NCBI GenBank assembly: GCA_017465145.1
Contig: JAFTWU010000001.1
Span: forward strand, 31,252 to 95,251
Reading direction: 5' to 3'
DNA: 64,000 bases
Origin: Clostridia bacterium
Lineage (GTDB): Bacteria; Bacillota; Clostridia; Christensenellales; Borkfalkiaceae
The notes under the pieces were generated by a model, which saw only the letters and a list, made by a program, of their open reading frames with translations, searched no databases and was not told the DNA's origin. The translations under genes were made by a program, and so were the position numbers. Shown in pieces: positions 1-7,999 of this stretch (the first letter of the stretch is position 1; each line of letters opens with the position of its first letter).

Positions 1-509
1 CCTTCGGTCATTTCAAGATATCTTACGCCCTTTGCTTTAGTACCATACATAGTGCCAACCATTGAGCGTTCGCCTTTACCAAGGTCTTCCATACCAGCAC
101 CGATAACCAAACCACCTTCAGAAAAAGCAGATTGTGAACGACCGTATACGATTTGCAAGAAAAGTTCTCTCATTGCAGTATTGATAGCATCGCAAACAAG
201 GTCGGTATTCAATGCTTCTAAAAGCGTTTTGCCGGGTAAGATTTCTGCAGCCATTGCAGCAGAGTGAGTCATACCAGAACAACCGATAGTTTCTACGAGT
301 GCTTCTTCAATAATGCCGTCTTTAACGTTGAGTGAAAGTTTGCAAGCGCCCTGTTGAGGTGCACACCAGCCAACACCGTGCGTATAAGCAGAAATATCTT
401 TTATTTCTTTTGCTTGTACCCATTTACCTTCTTCGGGTATTGGTGCAGGACCGTGATGAGGACCCTTTTGCACACAGCACATACCCTTTACTTCAGTTGA
501 ATATTGCAT
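1..509 (-). CDS. NifU-like iron-sulfur cluster assembly scaffold protein (3' part outside window)
   Basis: The gene runs off the left edge; about 169 N-terminal codons are visible. The protein has a CC pair near residue 11, the stretch GPHHGPAPIPEEGKW, and a scaffold-like segment ETIGCSGMTHSAAMAAE followed by a conserved TDLVCDAINTA. I recognise this as the NifU/IscU-like scaffold family of Clostridia that is normally paired with a GGGtGRT protein, which would lie beyond the left edge. The presumed role is holding nascent Fe-S clusters in the cytoplasm. The ATG at 509 was chosen because GGAGG (519-523) sits 9 bases upstream. The family call is firm; the exact role is inferred. Confidence 0.8.
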   Translation of the reverse strand, partial: MQYSTEVKGMCCVQKGPHHGPAPIPEEGKWVQAKEIKDISAYTHGVGWCAPQQGACKLSLNVKDGIIEEALVETIGCSGMTHSAAMAAEILPGKTLLEALNTDLVCDAINTAMRELFLQIVYGRSQSAFSEGGLVIGAGMEDLGKGERSMVGTMYGTKAKGVRYLEMTE

Positions 510-550
510 AAATACATGCCTCCAAAAAATTTTCAAATACAATTAAGTAA

Positions 551-580
551 AGTATAACACAAACTAGTATATTTTGACAA
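551..580 (-). promoter_or_regulatory. Sigma-A promoter of the Fe-S scaffold gene
   Basis: On the minus strand, -35 TTGTCA (575-580), an 18-base spacer and -10 TATACT (551-556) lie about 40 bases before the start codon of the scaffold gene. Confidence 0.65.
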
Positions 581-623
581 ATACTTTTTGCGTTTTACTA
601 TAATAAATATCAATTTTAAGCCA

Positions 624-1481
624 TTAAACGTTGCTTTTCTCATCTTTTTCTAAACTACGCTTATAATAAAACATGTATTGTTGAAAATAGCCCGCATTAT
701 CGCCGAACGTTTTATTGAAGTATTCTGTGATTTTTTCCCTATTCTTTTCTGAGCCGAAAAAGTTTTCTCTATAAACCTTTTCTATCCAAGTGTCTACGGG
801 GAAAGAATCGCTACGGTGAAAGCCAAATAAACACACGCAGTCTGCAACCTTTGGGCCAACGCCGTAAATGGACGTAAGCGCTTTTTTTAGTTCTACTGTC
901 GACAGGTTGTTTAATGCGGTTAAATTAAAGCCGTTTAGAATATCTTCGGCAAGGCGTTTAATATATTGAGCGCGGTAGCCTAGCCCTATTTGTTTATAAA
1001 AACCAAGGCTTTCTTTAGCCATAATTTCCACCTTAGGAAAGGAAAAATATTTACAGCCGTCAAATTCCTTTTCTTCGCCTAAAGCGGTGCATAAACGCTC
1101 TAAAATGCCCTTAATTCTAGGGATGTTATTGTTTTGGGAAACGATAAAGGAAAAAAGCGTTTCAACGCTATCTTGGTTTAATATTCTTATTCCCTTCCCC
1201 ATCGCCGTACAGCGCGATAAAAAGGGGTTATGGTGCGATTTTGCGCTATTAACTATTGCACTATAATCACGTGATAAATCGAAAAAATTCTCAAAATATT
1301 TAACGTCGTTATCGGCGCAAATAATTTTGGTAATATCCCCTTTAGTTTCAACTATAGCGCACTTATCAAGTGAAATAACCCTATAGGCATTTTCGCCCAC
1401 GAGGTAAAAACGAAATATTTGACCGCATTCTAAAGTATCGCGGACGTTAAAATATTCACTTGGGAAAGTTATTAAAGCCAT
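624..1481 (-). CDS. 8-oxoguanine DNA glycosylase (OGG1/AlkA-type, HhH-GPD)
   Basis: This 285-residue protein removes oxidised guanine from DNA and cuts the strand by beta-lyase chemistry. The OGG hallmarks are visible: SQNNNIPRI in the middle, then the helix-hairpin-helix YGVGPKVADCVCLFG, whose lysine is the Schiff-base nucleophile in the family, and FPVDTW carrying the catalytic aspartate. The N-terminal 100 residues form the usual beta domain. AAGGAAA precedes the ATG at a somewhat long distance. It is divergent from the rubredoxin gene at 1653, and both are plausible oxidative-damage functions, but no shared operator was seen. Confidence 0.9.
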   Translation of the reverse strand: MALITFPSEYFNVRDTLECGQIFRFYLVGENAYRVISLDKCAIVETKGDITKIICADNDVKYFENFFDLSRDYSAIVNSAKSHHNPFLSRCTAMGKGIRILNQDSVETLFSFIVSQNNNIPRIKGILERLCTALGEEKEFDGCKYFSFPKVEIMAKESLGFYKQIGLGYRAQYIKRLAEDILNGFNLTALNNLSTVELKKALTSIYGVGPKVADCVCLFGFHRSDSFPVDTWIEKVYRENFFGSEKNREKITEYFNKTFGDNAGYFQQYMFYYKRSLEKDEKSNV

Positions 1482-1604
1482 TTTGAATAAATTTTTCCTT
1501 TTTCACAACACTAATTTTGTTAATGCTTACCTTTTTATTATAATTTATCCGTTAGATAAAATCAAGTGGGAGCAGTTTTTTGCATATACTTTTTTATAAA
1601 AAAA

Positions 1605-1633
1605 TTGACACGCGCCCGCAATGATAGTATACT
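1605..1633 (+). promoter_or_regulatory. Strong sigma-A promoter of the high-molecular-weight rubredoxin gene
   Basis: Perfect -35 TTGACA (1605-1610), a 17-base spacer and -10 TATACT (1628-1633). The ribosome binding site AAGGAGATATA follows at 1640-1650. Confidence 0.85.
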
Positions 1634-1652
1634 TAAAGCAAGGAGATATAAT

Positions 1653-2288
1653 ATGGATATTAAAGTGATGAACAATTTAAGTTACGGCTTATTCGTTTTA
1701 ACGGCAAAAGGCGAAAAAGATAACGGTTGTATTACGAACACCGCAATGCAGGTTACCACAAGCCCAAACCGTATTGTTATAGCGGTTAACAAGCAAAATT
1801 ACACCCACGATTTAATTGTTAAAAGCGGGGTGTTTAACCTTTCTATAATAGATGAAAGCGCCAAGTTCGACTTGTTTAAGCAATTTGGTTTTTCAAGTGG
1901 GCGCGATACCGATAAATTTAAAAGTTTTACCGCTTATAAACGCGCCGATAACGGCGTTTTATACGTCACTACGGGGGTTAACAGCGTTATTTGTGCCAAG
2001 GTTGTATCTACCACCGATTTGGGCACTCATACCCTATTTTTAGCCGACGTTACCGATGGATTTAAGATTAACGAAAACGCTAGCGCAACCTATTCTTTCT
2101 ATCACAAAAACATTAAGCCAAAGCCCGAAGAAGTTAAGCCTGCGTCCGCGGAAAGCAAAACGGAAAAAAGCGCAGAGCCCGTGTATAGATGCACCATTTG
2201 TGGCTATATTCATAAAGGTGAAATGCCAGATGATTTCACTTGCCCGTGGTGTCGCCATCCAAAAGAAGACTTTGAAAGAATTCAGTAA
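1653..2288 (+). CDS. High-molecular-weight rubredoxin (flavin reductase-rubredoxin fusion)
   Basis: This 211-residue protein has an N-terminal FMN-binding split-barrel flavin-reductase domain (about 1-155), a lysine/proline-rich linker, and a C-terminal rubredoxin domain with YRCTICGYIHKG and FTCPWC, the four iron-binding cysteines. Such fusions (Hrb of Moorella) pass electrons from NAD(P)H to flavodiiron proteins and so help anaerobes remove O2 or NO. The ATG at 1653 was chosen over an upstream ATG because AAGGAG lies just before it and the promoter at 1605-1633 would otherwise fall inside the coding region. No flavodiiron protein is in the window, so the partner is unknown. Confidence 0.9.
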   Translation: MDIKVMNNLSYGLFVLTAKGEKDNGCITNTAMQVTTSPNRIVIAVNKQNYTHDLIVKSGVFNLSIIDESAKFDLFKQFGFSSGRDTDKFKSFTAYKRADNGVLYVTTGVNSVICAKVVSTTDLGTHTLFLADVTDGFKINENASATYSFYHKNIKPKPEEVKPASAESKTEKSAEPVYRCTICGYIHKGEMPDDFTCPWCRHPKEDFERIQ

Positions 2289-2336
2289 GGCATTAGCACA
2301 TAATTGTCGATTGATTAGAATTGATTAAAGCATAAA

Positions 2337-2364
2337 AAAACGACCTTAAAATTAAGGTCGTTTT
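2337..2364. terminator. Bidirectional terminator between hrb and rpmA
   Basis: Perfect stem CGACCTTAA/TTAAGGTCG (2341-2349, 2352-2360) flanked by A-run and T-run, so it can end transcripts from both converging genes. Confidence 0.85.
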
Positions 2365-2385
2365 AATTTTTGTTTGTTTTAACGA

Positions 2386-2661
2386 TTAGTCAGCAGCGTA
2401 TACGCTAACTTTCTTACCGTCTCTACCCATTCTTTCGAACTTAACAACACCGTCGATAAGTGCGTAAATGGTGTAATCACTACCTAAACCAACGTTGTTA
2501 CCGGGGTGAATCTTGGTGCCACGTTGACGAACGATAATGCTACCTGCTTGAACGCTTTGACCGTTGTTTGCTTTAATGCCAAGTCTTTTAGCGTTACTGT
2601 CTCTGCCATTCTTCGTGCTACCGCCACCTTTGTGGTGAGCAAATAATCTAAATAACATCAT
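2386..2661 (-). CDS. rpmA: 50S ribosomal protein L27
   Basis: This 91-residue protein shows the L27 core [17 protein letters not shown] and [14 protein letters not shown]. It sits at the peptidyl-transferase centre and its N-terminal tail reaches the P-site tRNA. The protein starts MMLFRLF before AHHKGGG. This short hydrophobic extension is the kind removed after translation in many Firmicutes by the Prp protease. It is 18 bases downstream of rplU. The prp (ysxB) gene that often lies between rplU and rpmA in Firmicutes is absent here. Confidence 0.97.
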   Translation of the reverse strand: MMLFRLFAHHKGGGSTKNGRDSNAKRLGIKANNGQSVQAGSIIVRQRGTKIHPGNNVGLGSDYTIYALIDGVVKFERMGRDGKKVSVYAAD

Positions 2662-2679
2662 ATTAAATACCCTCCTACC

Positions 2680-2988
2680 TTATTTAGCAGCGATTTCTAA
2701 AATCTTAACTGCGGTGAAAGGCTGCCTATGACCTTGCTTTTTCCTTTCATTCTTCTTTGCTTTGTACTTGAAAACAACGATTTTCTTGTTTTTACCTTGT
2801 TCAACTACTTCGCCAACTGCCTTGTAAGCCTTAGCTTCTTCTGCAACTTTGATGCCGTTTTCATCAGCAACTAATAAAACTGCAAGTTCAACTTTGTCGC
2901 CTACGTTTGCTGAAAGTTTTTCAAATTTAATAACTTGACCAACTTCTGCCTTGTACTGCTTTGAACCGTTTTCTACGATTGCGTACAT
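2680..2988 (-). CDS. rplU: 50S ribosomal protein L21
   Basis: This 102-residue protein begins MYAIVENGSKQYKAEVGQ and ends with the basic segment KKNERKKQGHRQPFT typical of L21, which binds 23S rRNA and assembles with L20. It is the first gene of the rplU-rpmA operon, with the ribosome binding site AGGAGG 10 bases upstream and a clear promoter 90 bases upstream. Confidence 0.97.
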   Translation of the reverse strand: MYAIVENGSKQYKAEVGQVIKFEKLSANVGDKVELAVLLVADENGIKVAEEAKAYKAVGEVVEQGKNKKIVVFKYKAKKNERKKQGHRQPFTAVKILEIAAK

Positions 2989-3109
2989 TTTTAATACCTC
3001 CTACTAACCAGTCTCGCCGAATTTAATTTTGGGGCGGTTTTGACACGCTTATAAAACCCCTTTCGAGCGGCTCATTGGCTATTTTACATTGTTTTTTAAT
3101 AAATGTCAA
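2989..3109 (-). promoter_or_regulatory. rplU promoter and structured 5' leader
   Basis: On the minus strand TTGACA (3104-3109), a 17-base spacer and TAAAAT (3081-3086) form a near-perfect promoter. The roughly 75-base leader contains a possible hairpin (GGGGTTTT near 3053-3060 against AAAACCGCCCC near 3031-3041). Firmicute rplU operons often carry an autoregulatory L21 leader. Whether this leader is that RNA cannot be decided by eye. Confidence 0.6.
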
Positions 3110-3173
3110 ACGTTTTAGCATAATTTTAATAATTAAGGTAAAACTATTTTTATAAACTATAAGGAGAACTATT

Positions 3174-3608
3174 ATGCACAAAAATATAAATGAAAGGGCT
3201 ATCACTGACGTATATAAAAACGCGCATATTGCCTTGCAAAGCATTTCTGATATTATGCCCGAAACGGTTGATGAAGGTTTAAAACAAGAACTACGCAATG
3301 AGTACGACGGGTATGAAAAGTTGATTGGCGAAATTTCTAGTTATATGGCGGAAAATCATATAGAAAGAAAAGACATCAATCCTATGAAAAAAGCAATGCT
3401 TTGGAGCAGTATTAAGATGAAAACCTTAATGAACGACAGCCGTAACCAAATTGCTGAAATGATGATTAAAGGCACGGTTATGGGTATTAACGAACTTACC
3501 GCAATGAAGAACGAACACGAAAACCTAGACCCCGCCGTTTTAGACCTTTTAACAAAACTTTTACAGTTAGAAGAAAATTACGAAAAGCGTTTAAGAAAGT
3601 TTTTATAA
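3174..3608 (+). CDS. Small helical protein of unknown function
   Basis: The 144 residues are almost entirely predicted amphipathic helix with no signal peptide or membrane segment. Segments resembling ferritin-like or four-helix-bundle proteins are present (DINPMKKAMLWSSIKMKTLMND, then a repeated NxxAEMMI pattern and a C-terminal charged helix), but I see no clear pair of ExxH metal motifs. Similar uncharacterised 140-residue proteins occur across Clostridia. The start has a good AAGGAG 8 bases upstream and a terminator follows. It is monocistronic and divergent from rplU. Confidence 0.7.
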   Translation: MHKNINERAITDVYKNAHIALQSISDIMPETVDEGLKQELRNEYDGYEKLIGEISSYMAENHIERKDINPMKKAMLWSSIKMKTLMNDSRNQIAEMMIKGTVMGINELTAMKNEHENLDPAVLDLLTKLLQLEENYEKRLRKFL

Positions 3609-3619
3609 CATCGTTATAC

Positions 3620-3660
3620 AAAAAGCCCACCGTGATTACGGTGGGCTTTGCATTTTTTTA
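3620..3660 (+). terminator. Intrinsic terminator of the helical-protein gene
   Basis: Stem AAAGCCCACCG/CGGTGGGCTTT with a six-base loop, followed by a T-rich run. The same hairpin can serve the converging oxidoreductase-family gene. Confidence 0.85.
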
Positions 3661-3670
3661 TAACCTAAAC

Positions 3671-4870
3671 TTATTCAACTTCAAATTCGTTCTTTCTTAA
3701 AATCCATTTACCTTCGGTAAAGTCTGGGAAAGCAACTTGTTGACCGGTAAGAAGTGATTGTTCTGCTAAAACGGCAATACACATCCAAGACGCCATATCG
3801 TAAACGTCGATAGGCATAGGCTTGCCTTGGTCTAACGCTTCAAAGAAGGCGTTAAATACTAAGTCGTCCATACCACCGTGGCCACCTTCACCCGGTTTAT
3901 AGCCAACCCAACGGGGATGTTCGTACTGTTCGTAATACTTATCGATATTTTTCATATTGGGCGTCCAATCCCATTGTTCTTCTTTCCAATCTTTTTCTAG
4001 GTATACGGATTGACTTTCTTCACAAACCAAACCTTCGGTGCCTTGTACCAAGAAACCACGTGAATAGTATCTAGGTAAGCCTGTATCTAGAGTGATAGTG
4101 ATGGTTTCACCGTTTTGGCACTTGATAAGGGTGGTTACAACGTCGCTTTGGTTGAACTTAACGCCTTTTAGTTTTTCAATGTTTTTGCGGTTAACGTAGT
4201 CTTCCATACCAACGGGGGTGTTACCCATTGAGAATAAAGATACGAATCTATTACCACAGTTGATATCAAGTATTTTAGCGATAGGTCCGATTTCGTGAGT
4301 AGGATAGTTTTCGGTATTGCGGTGAATATATTGTTGCAATCTATAGTGGCGCAAATTTTCGCCGTCGCAAACTTCTTCACGAAGGTCGTGACGATAACCG
4401 CCTTCACAATGGGCAATTTTACCCAAAGCGCCTTTACGTTTCATGTTAAGAGCAAGAAGTTCAATTCTGCCGTAGCAACAGTTTTCCATCATCATAATGG
4501 GGGTTTTTGTACGTTCATAGCAACGAACGATTTCCCACAAGCTTTCCATACTGTAAGCACCGCCAACTTCACACGCAACGGGGATACCCTTTTCCATAGC
4601 GTACATAGCGATTTTAATATGTGCTTCCCAAGCGGTAGAAACCAAAACTGCATCGGGTTTAACTTCGTCTATACATTTAGCATAGTCGGTATAGATAGCG
4701 GGCATTTCTCTGCCGTTATCAACCACCATTTTGCCTAAATCTTCAGCCTTGTCTTTATAATCGTCGCAAATAGCAACAACGTCTACGTAGTCCCTATGTT
4801 TAATTGCTTCACGGTAAAGCGCTCTCCCGCGTAAGCCTGCGCCGATAATTACAAATCTAAAATGTCTCAT
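3671..4870 (-). CDS. Gfo/Idh/MocA-family protein resembling GH109 alpha-N-acetylgalactosaminidase
   Basis: This 399-residue protein has an N-terminal Rossmann fold (FVIIGAGLRGRALYREA) and a C-terminal oxidoreductase domain. The middle region MMMENCCYGRIELLALNM, GGYRHDLREE, and NYPTHEIGPIAKILDINCGNR resembles glycoside hydrolase family 109, whose enzymes use bound NAD+ to hydrolyse alpha-GalNAc. Many GH109 members have a Tat signal, and this one has none, so it should be cytoplasmic. A start at 4870 is chosen because AAGGAGA lies 8 bases before it. It has its own promoter and is separated from the upstream sugar operon by a terminator. A plain sugar dehydrogenase remains possible. Confidence 0.75.
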   Translation of the reverse strand: MRHFRFVIIGAGLRGRALYREAIKHRDYVDVVAICDDYKDKAEDLGKMVVDNGREMPAIYTDYAKCIDEVKPDAVLVSTAWEAHIKIAMYAMEKGIPVACEVGGAYSMESLWEIVRCYERTKTPIMMMENCCYGRIELLALNMKRKGALGKIAHCEGGYRHDLREEVCDGENLRHYRLQQYIHRNTENYPTHEIGPIAKILDINCGNRFVSLFSMGNTPVGMEDYVNRKNIEKLKGVKFNQSDVVTTLIKCQNGETITITLDTGLPRYYSRGFLVQGTEGLVCEESQSVYLEKDWKEEQWDWTPNMKNIDKYYEQYEHPRWVGYKPGEGGHGGMDDLVFNAFFEALDQGKPMPIDVYDMASWMCIAVLAEQSLLTGQQVAFPDFTEGKWILRKNEFEVE

Positions 4871-4901
4871 TTCAAGGTTCTCCTTATTTTCATACACATA
4901 A

Positions 4902-4930
4902 ATAATACACTATATAAAATTTTTTGGCAA
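4902..4930 (-). promoter_or_regulatory. Promoter of the GH109-like gene
   Basis: Minus-strand TTGCCA (4925-4930), 17-base spacer, TATTAT (4902-4907), about 32 bases before the start codon. Confidence 0.6.
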
Positions 4931-5059
4931 TATACTTTTGCACTATTTTTTTGCATTTTTTACAAAATTGTCATTACATTTTATTATCCTTTTATGCAAA
5001 ACCGTTATACCCCTTTGATTTTTTATAAAAAAGAAATACGATTATTAAATTTTAACGCA

Positions 5060-5093
5060 AAAACAAGAAAAACCTTGCATTAAGCAAGGTTTT
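5060..5093 (-). terminator. Terminator at the end of the sugar operon
   Basis: Stem AAAACCTTGC/GCAAGGTTTT with a five-base loop followed on the minus strand by a T-rich tail. It lies just after the PfkB kinase gene. Confidence 0.8.
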
Positions 5094-5121
5094 ATTCAAG
5101 TTTTAATCTTTATAAATTAGG

Positions 5122-6141
5122 TTAAGCGTTTGCGCCGTCAATTAATTGTTTTTCTAAAATTTCAAGGTCTTTTTTACACAAAACGCCACTAATACTATCT
5201 GCACCAGATAGGCAACTGATAGCCACAAGGTTAGCAAAACGCAGAATATCTTCATCTGCAAATTCGTTATAAATAGCGTATAAACTACCTGCACAAAAAG
5301 CATCGCCCGCGCCAACGCTACCTTTAATGTAGCCTTTTGGTAGTTTATAAGACGGAACGACTGTGTAAATTCCGCTTTTATCTAGGCAAAAACCACTTTC
5401 TGGACAATGGATAATAACCTTTTCTTTAACCCCGAAAGCCATAAGTTTTTCGGCGATTAACTGAATATTTTCATTGATTAATTCGCCAGATTTATCGCGT
5501 GGTTCAACGCCAACGATAGTGCCCGCTTCGACTTCGTTAATAATAACGTAATCGCAATAAGGAAGGGCGGCTTTTGTAACCTTAAAGAAGTTGCCACTAC
5601 TTTCACTAACTAGGTCGATAGACGTTTTTATGCCCTTGTTTTGCGCTTCTTTTAAGAAGTTTGACATGGGCGTTGTGCCGTCTTCGTTAACCTTGTCAAA
5701 ATAGTCAAGTAACATAAGGTAGCCCGCGTGCAACATCTTAGTGTCAAGCGCATCTAAATCAACGTCTTCGGGGCGGAATTCTTTGTTCGCTCCACGGTTG
5801 TGGAAGAAGGTGCGTTCACCCGTGCCCATAACCGTCATAACGTCAGAATAACTTGTGGGTGCGCTTTCGCTAACTTTAACGCCTGAAACGTCTATGCCGT
5901 GTTCTGCCATTTTGTTAACAACGTATTTACCCTTGTCGTCGTTACCAACTCTGCCAAAAACCTTGATGACCATATCGGCATCAACCTTTTTGATATCTAT
6001 TGCCGTGTTGGGAACACAACCGCCAACCGCTAAAGATTCGCTATCTATCGTAGCAAGCATACCCTTTTGCGGATAGGTTGCAACCATTTTTACGTTGTCG
6101 GTTAAAATATTACCGGCAAGCGCAATGCCTTTTCTTTCCAT
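5122..6141 (-). CDS. PfkB-family carbohydrate kinase
   Basis: This 339-residue protein has an N-terminal glycine-rich substrate segment (VGGCVPNTAIDI) and the C-terminal PfkB signature GSVGAGDAFCAG, whose aspartate is the catalytic base. It phosphorylates a sugar hydroxyl from ATP in the cytoplasm; the exact sugar cannot be read. It is the last gene of the leftward sugar operon, 25 bases after the MtlD-like gene. Candidates from context are an amino-sugar-derived or keto-sugar substrate. Confidence 0.88.
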   Translation of the reverse strand: MERKGIALAGNILTDNVKMVATYPQKGMLATIDSESLAVGGCVPNTAIDIKKVDADMVIKVFGRVGNDDKGKYVVNKMAEHGIDVSGVKVSESAPTSYSDVMTVMGTGERTFFHNRGANKEFRPEDVDLDALDTKMLHAGYLMLLDYFDKVNEDGTTPMSNFLKEAQNKGIKTSIDLVSESSGNFFKVTKAALPYCDYVIINEVEAGTIVGVEPRDKSGELINENIQLIAEKLMAFGVKEKVIIHCPESGFCLDKSGIYTVVPSYKLPKGYIKGSVGAGDAFCAGSLYAIYNEFADEDILRFANLVAISCLSGADSISGVLCKKDLEILEKQLIDGANA

Positions 6142-6166
6142 AGTATTACCTATTTCCTAAATTTAC

Positions 6167-7384
6167 TTATACTCTAATTTCTTTACCGCTAACTTCTTCA
6201 CAATATTTAACTAGAGCGGAAATTTGTTTACCGCAGTTAAGCATATTATAAAGGGTTTCGATAAGGTCAGCGTATTTACCGGTGTATTCGCCGTATTTTG
6301 CAAGCGTTTCTTTTACGCCGTTTTCCTTTGCAAAAGCACAAAGGGTTTTACTGTTGTCGTCGCCGTCTGGGTCGAACATCATGCCAGCAGCAATACCGAT
6401 ACAAATATATTCAGCGTTTAAGCCGTGCTTTTCAGCAAGTTTTAACGCGCCAACCAAACGGTCGTTAGAACCAAGTTTACGGATAGTATCCTTACCAACC
6501 CTTGCAACCGTGTCGCCAAGCGCCTTGTTTGCAAAACGGTAAATTAAATTTTCCGCGTGTGAAAGTAAGGGTGCAATTTCCGTGCCGTTTTCAGTTGAAA
6601 CTGCAAAGGCAGATTGAACTAGCGCTTTATATGCAACGTATTTAATATCGAAATCCGCAACTGTTTCGTAAATATATTCGTAATTTCTAAGATAGCCTAG
6701 ATATGCGCAAATAGCGTGACTCATGTTGTGCATAAATAGTTTTCTTTGTATAAACAAATTGAAGGGTGCGAAGGGGTAAAGATTGCTAATTTCAGGAATT
6801 TCGCCCTTAAAAGCCGCTTTATCAACGGGTAAAATGTTATAAGGTTCAACGTAAACGCGTAAGGGGTTGCCCGCTTTCTTTTCTTCCGTCATAACGGGCA
6901 CCATTCTGCCGATAGACGCTTCTACAAAACCGATTTCAGCATCAATTCTATCAGCATATTCGGGAATTTGCGCTTTGATTAAGCCTTTTAAGAATTCATC
7001 TGCACCGATTAAGTTTTCGCAAATGATAATGTTAAAGGGTTTAGCGTTGCGTTCAAAACGAAGTTTTAAACCAGCAGAGATGGGCTTTGCGATAAATTTA
7101 AGAACGTTTACGCCGATAGCGGTAGCCATAGCGTCGGCAGATGCAATTTCTTCTGCAACTAAATCTACGTTAGTGCCGTCTATACCATATACGTTTTCAA
7201 CCATTTGTTCTTCTACACCTTCGTTAGTAACAACGTCTACGGGGTAGCATTTATCTGCGTTAAGTCTTCCTATAACTTCTTGGTTGATGTCTACAAAACC
7301 AACTGAATAACCGCTTGCGGAAAATAGTTGACCGATAAAACCACGGCCTATATTACCTGCACCGTACATTACAAATTTTTTCAT
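6167..7384 (-). CDS. Mannitol-1-phosphate 5-dehydrogenase-like protein
   Basis: This 405-residue protein of the long-chain mannitol dehydrogenase family starts KKFVMYGAGNIGRGFIGQ (Rossmann NAD-binding) and carries the helical C-terminal domain with KLFMHNMSHA, matching the K-x4-N-x2-H catalytic pattern of the family. It would interconvert a hexitol phosphate and a ketose phosphate with NAD(H). It is slightly longer than typical MtlD (about 380). No mannitol PTS is nearby, so the natural substrate is probably a product of the neighbouring amino-sugar genes. The operon continues 25 bases later into the PfkB kinase. Confidence 0.85.
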   Translation of the reverse strand: MKKFVMYGAGNIGRGFIGQLFSASGYSVGFVDINQEVIGRLNADKCYPVDVVTNEGVEEQMVENVYGIDGTNVDLVAEEIASADAMATAIGVNVLKFIAKPISAGLKLRFERNAKPFNIIICENLIGADEFLKGLIKAQIPEYADRIDAEIGFVEASIGRMVPVMTEEKKAGNPLRVYVEPYNILPVDKAAFKGEIPEISNLYPFAPFNLFIQRKLFMHNMSHAICAYLGYLRNYEYIYETVADFDIKYVAYKALVQSAFAVSTENGTEIAPLLSHAENLIYRFANKALGDTVARVGKDTIRKLGSNDRLVGALKLAEKHGLNAEYICIGIAAGMMFDPDGDDNSKTLCAFAKENGVKETLAKYGEYTGKYADLIETLYNMLNCGKQISALVKYCEEVSGKEIRV

Positions 7385-7417
7385 AATAATTTTCCTTTTA
7401 ATAGGTTTAGCACTTGG

Positions 7418-7990
7418 CTAAAATTTTAATTCGTTAGAATCAAGTTTTTTAATTATTTTTGCGGGATTACCTGCAATAACCACGTTATCGCCAAAACTTT
7501 TAGTAACTACTGCGCCCGCGCCAACGACAACGTTGTTTCCAAGCGTAACGCCCGGGTTAATTATTGCGCCACCACCTATCCAACAGTTGTCGCCGATAGT
7601 TATGGGTAGTCCAAGTTCAACGCCGTTATAACGCTCTTCTGCTTTAACGGGGTGGGTTGCGGAAAAAAGTTTAACGCAAGGTGCCATCATACAGTTTTTG
7701 CCGATAGTAACCTTATTTACGTCTAAAATAACGCAACCGTAGTTAGCAAAAAAGTTTTCGCCAACGGATATATTGCAACCGTAATCGCAGTAAAACGGGG
7801 GGCAAACTTTTACGTTTTCCCCCGTAGTCCCTATAATTTTTTTAATAAGTTTATTTAATTTTTTTTCGTTAGCAGGGTTAATTTTGTTATATTTACCCCA
7901 AAGTTTTTTAACTTTTAGGTGTAGAGAACGAAGTTCGCTATCTCTAGGTGAATATAATTGTCCCGCTAACGCCTTTTCCCTTTCGGTCAT
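7418..7990 (-). CDS. Sugar O-acetyltransferase (maltose/galactoside acetyltransferase type)
   Basis: This 190-residue protein has a left-handed beta-helix made of hexapeptide repeats (about residues 60-180: VGENFFANYG, IGKNCMMAPCVKL, IGDNCWIGGGAIINPGVTLG, VVVGAGAVV) and the loop histidine in FSATHPV that is the catalytic base of the Maa/LacA family. It transfers acetyl from acetyl-CoA to a sugar hydroxyl. Its place inside the sugar operon, 9 bases after the NagB-like gene, suggests it detoxifies or protects an intermediate. Confidence 0.9.
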   Translation of the reverse strand: MTEREKALAGQLYSPRDSELRSLHLKVKKLWGKYNKINPANEKKLNKLIKKIIGTTGENVKVCPPFYCDYGCNISVGENFFANYGCVILDVNKVTIGKNCMMAPCVKLFSATHPVKAEERYNGVELGLPITIGDNCWIGGGAIINPGVTLGNNVVVGAGAVVTKSFGDNVVIAGNPAKIIKKLDSNELKF

Positions 7991-7999
7991 AGTTAAATA

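Noticed and set aside
1566-1652. Upstream extension of the rubredoxin fusion
   Set aside because: It overlaps the TTGACA/TATACT promoter, and the strong ribosome site is before 1653.
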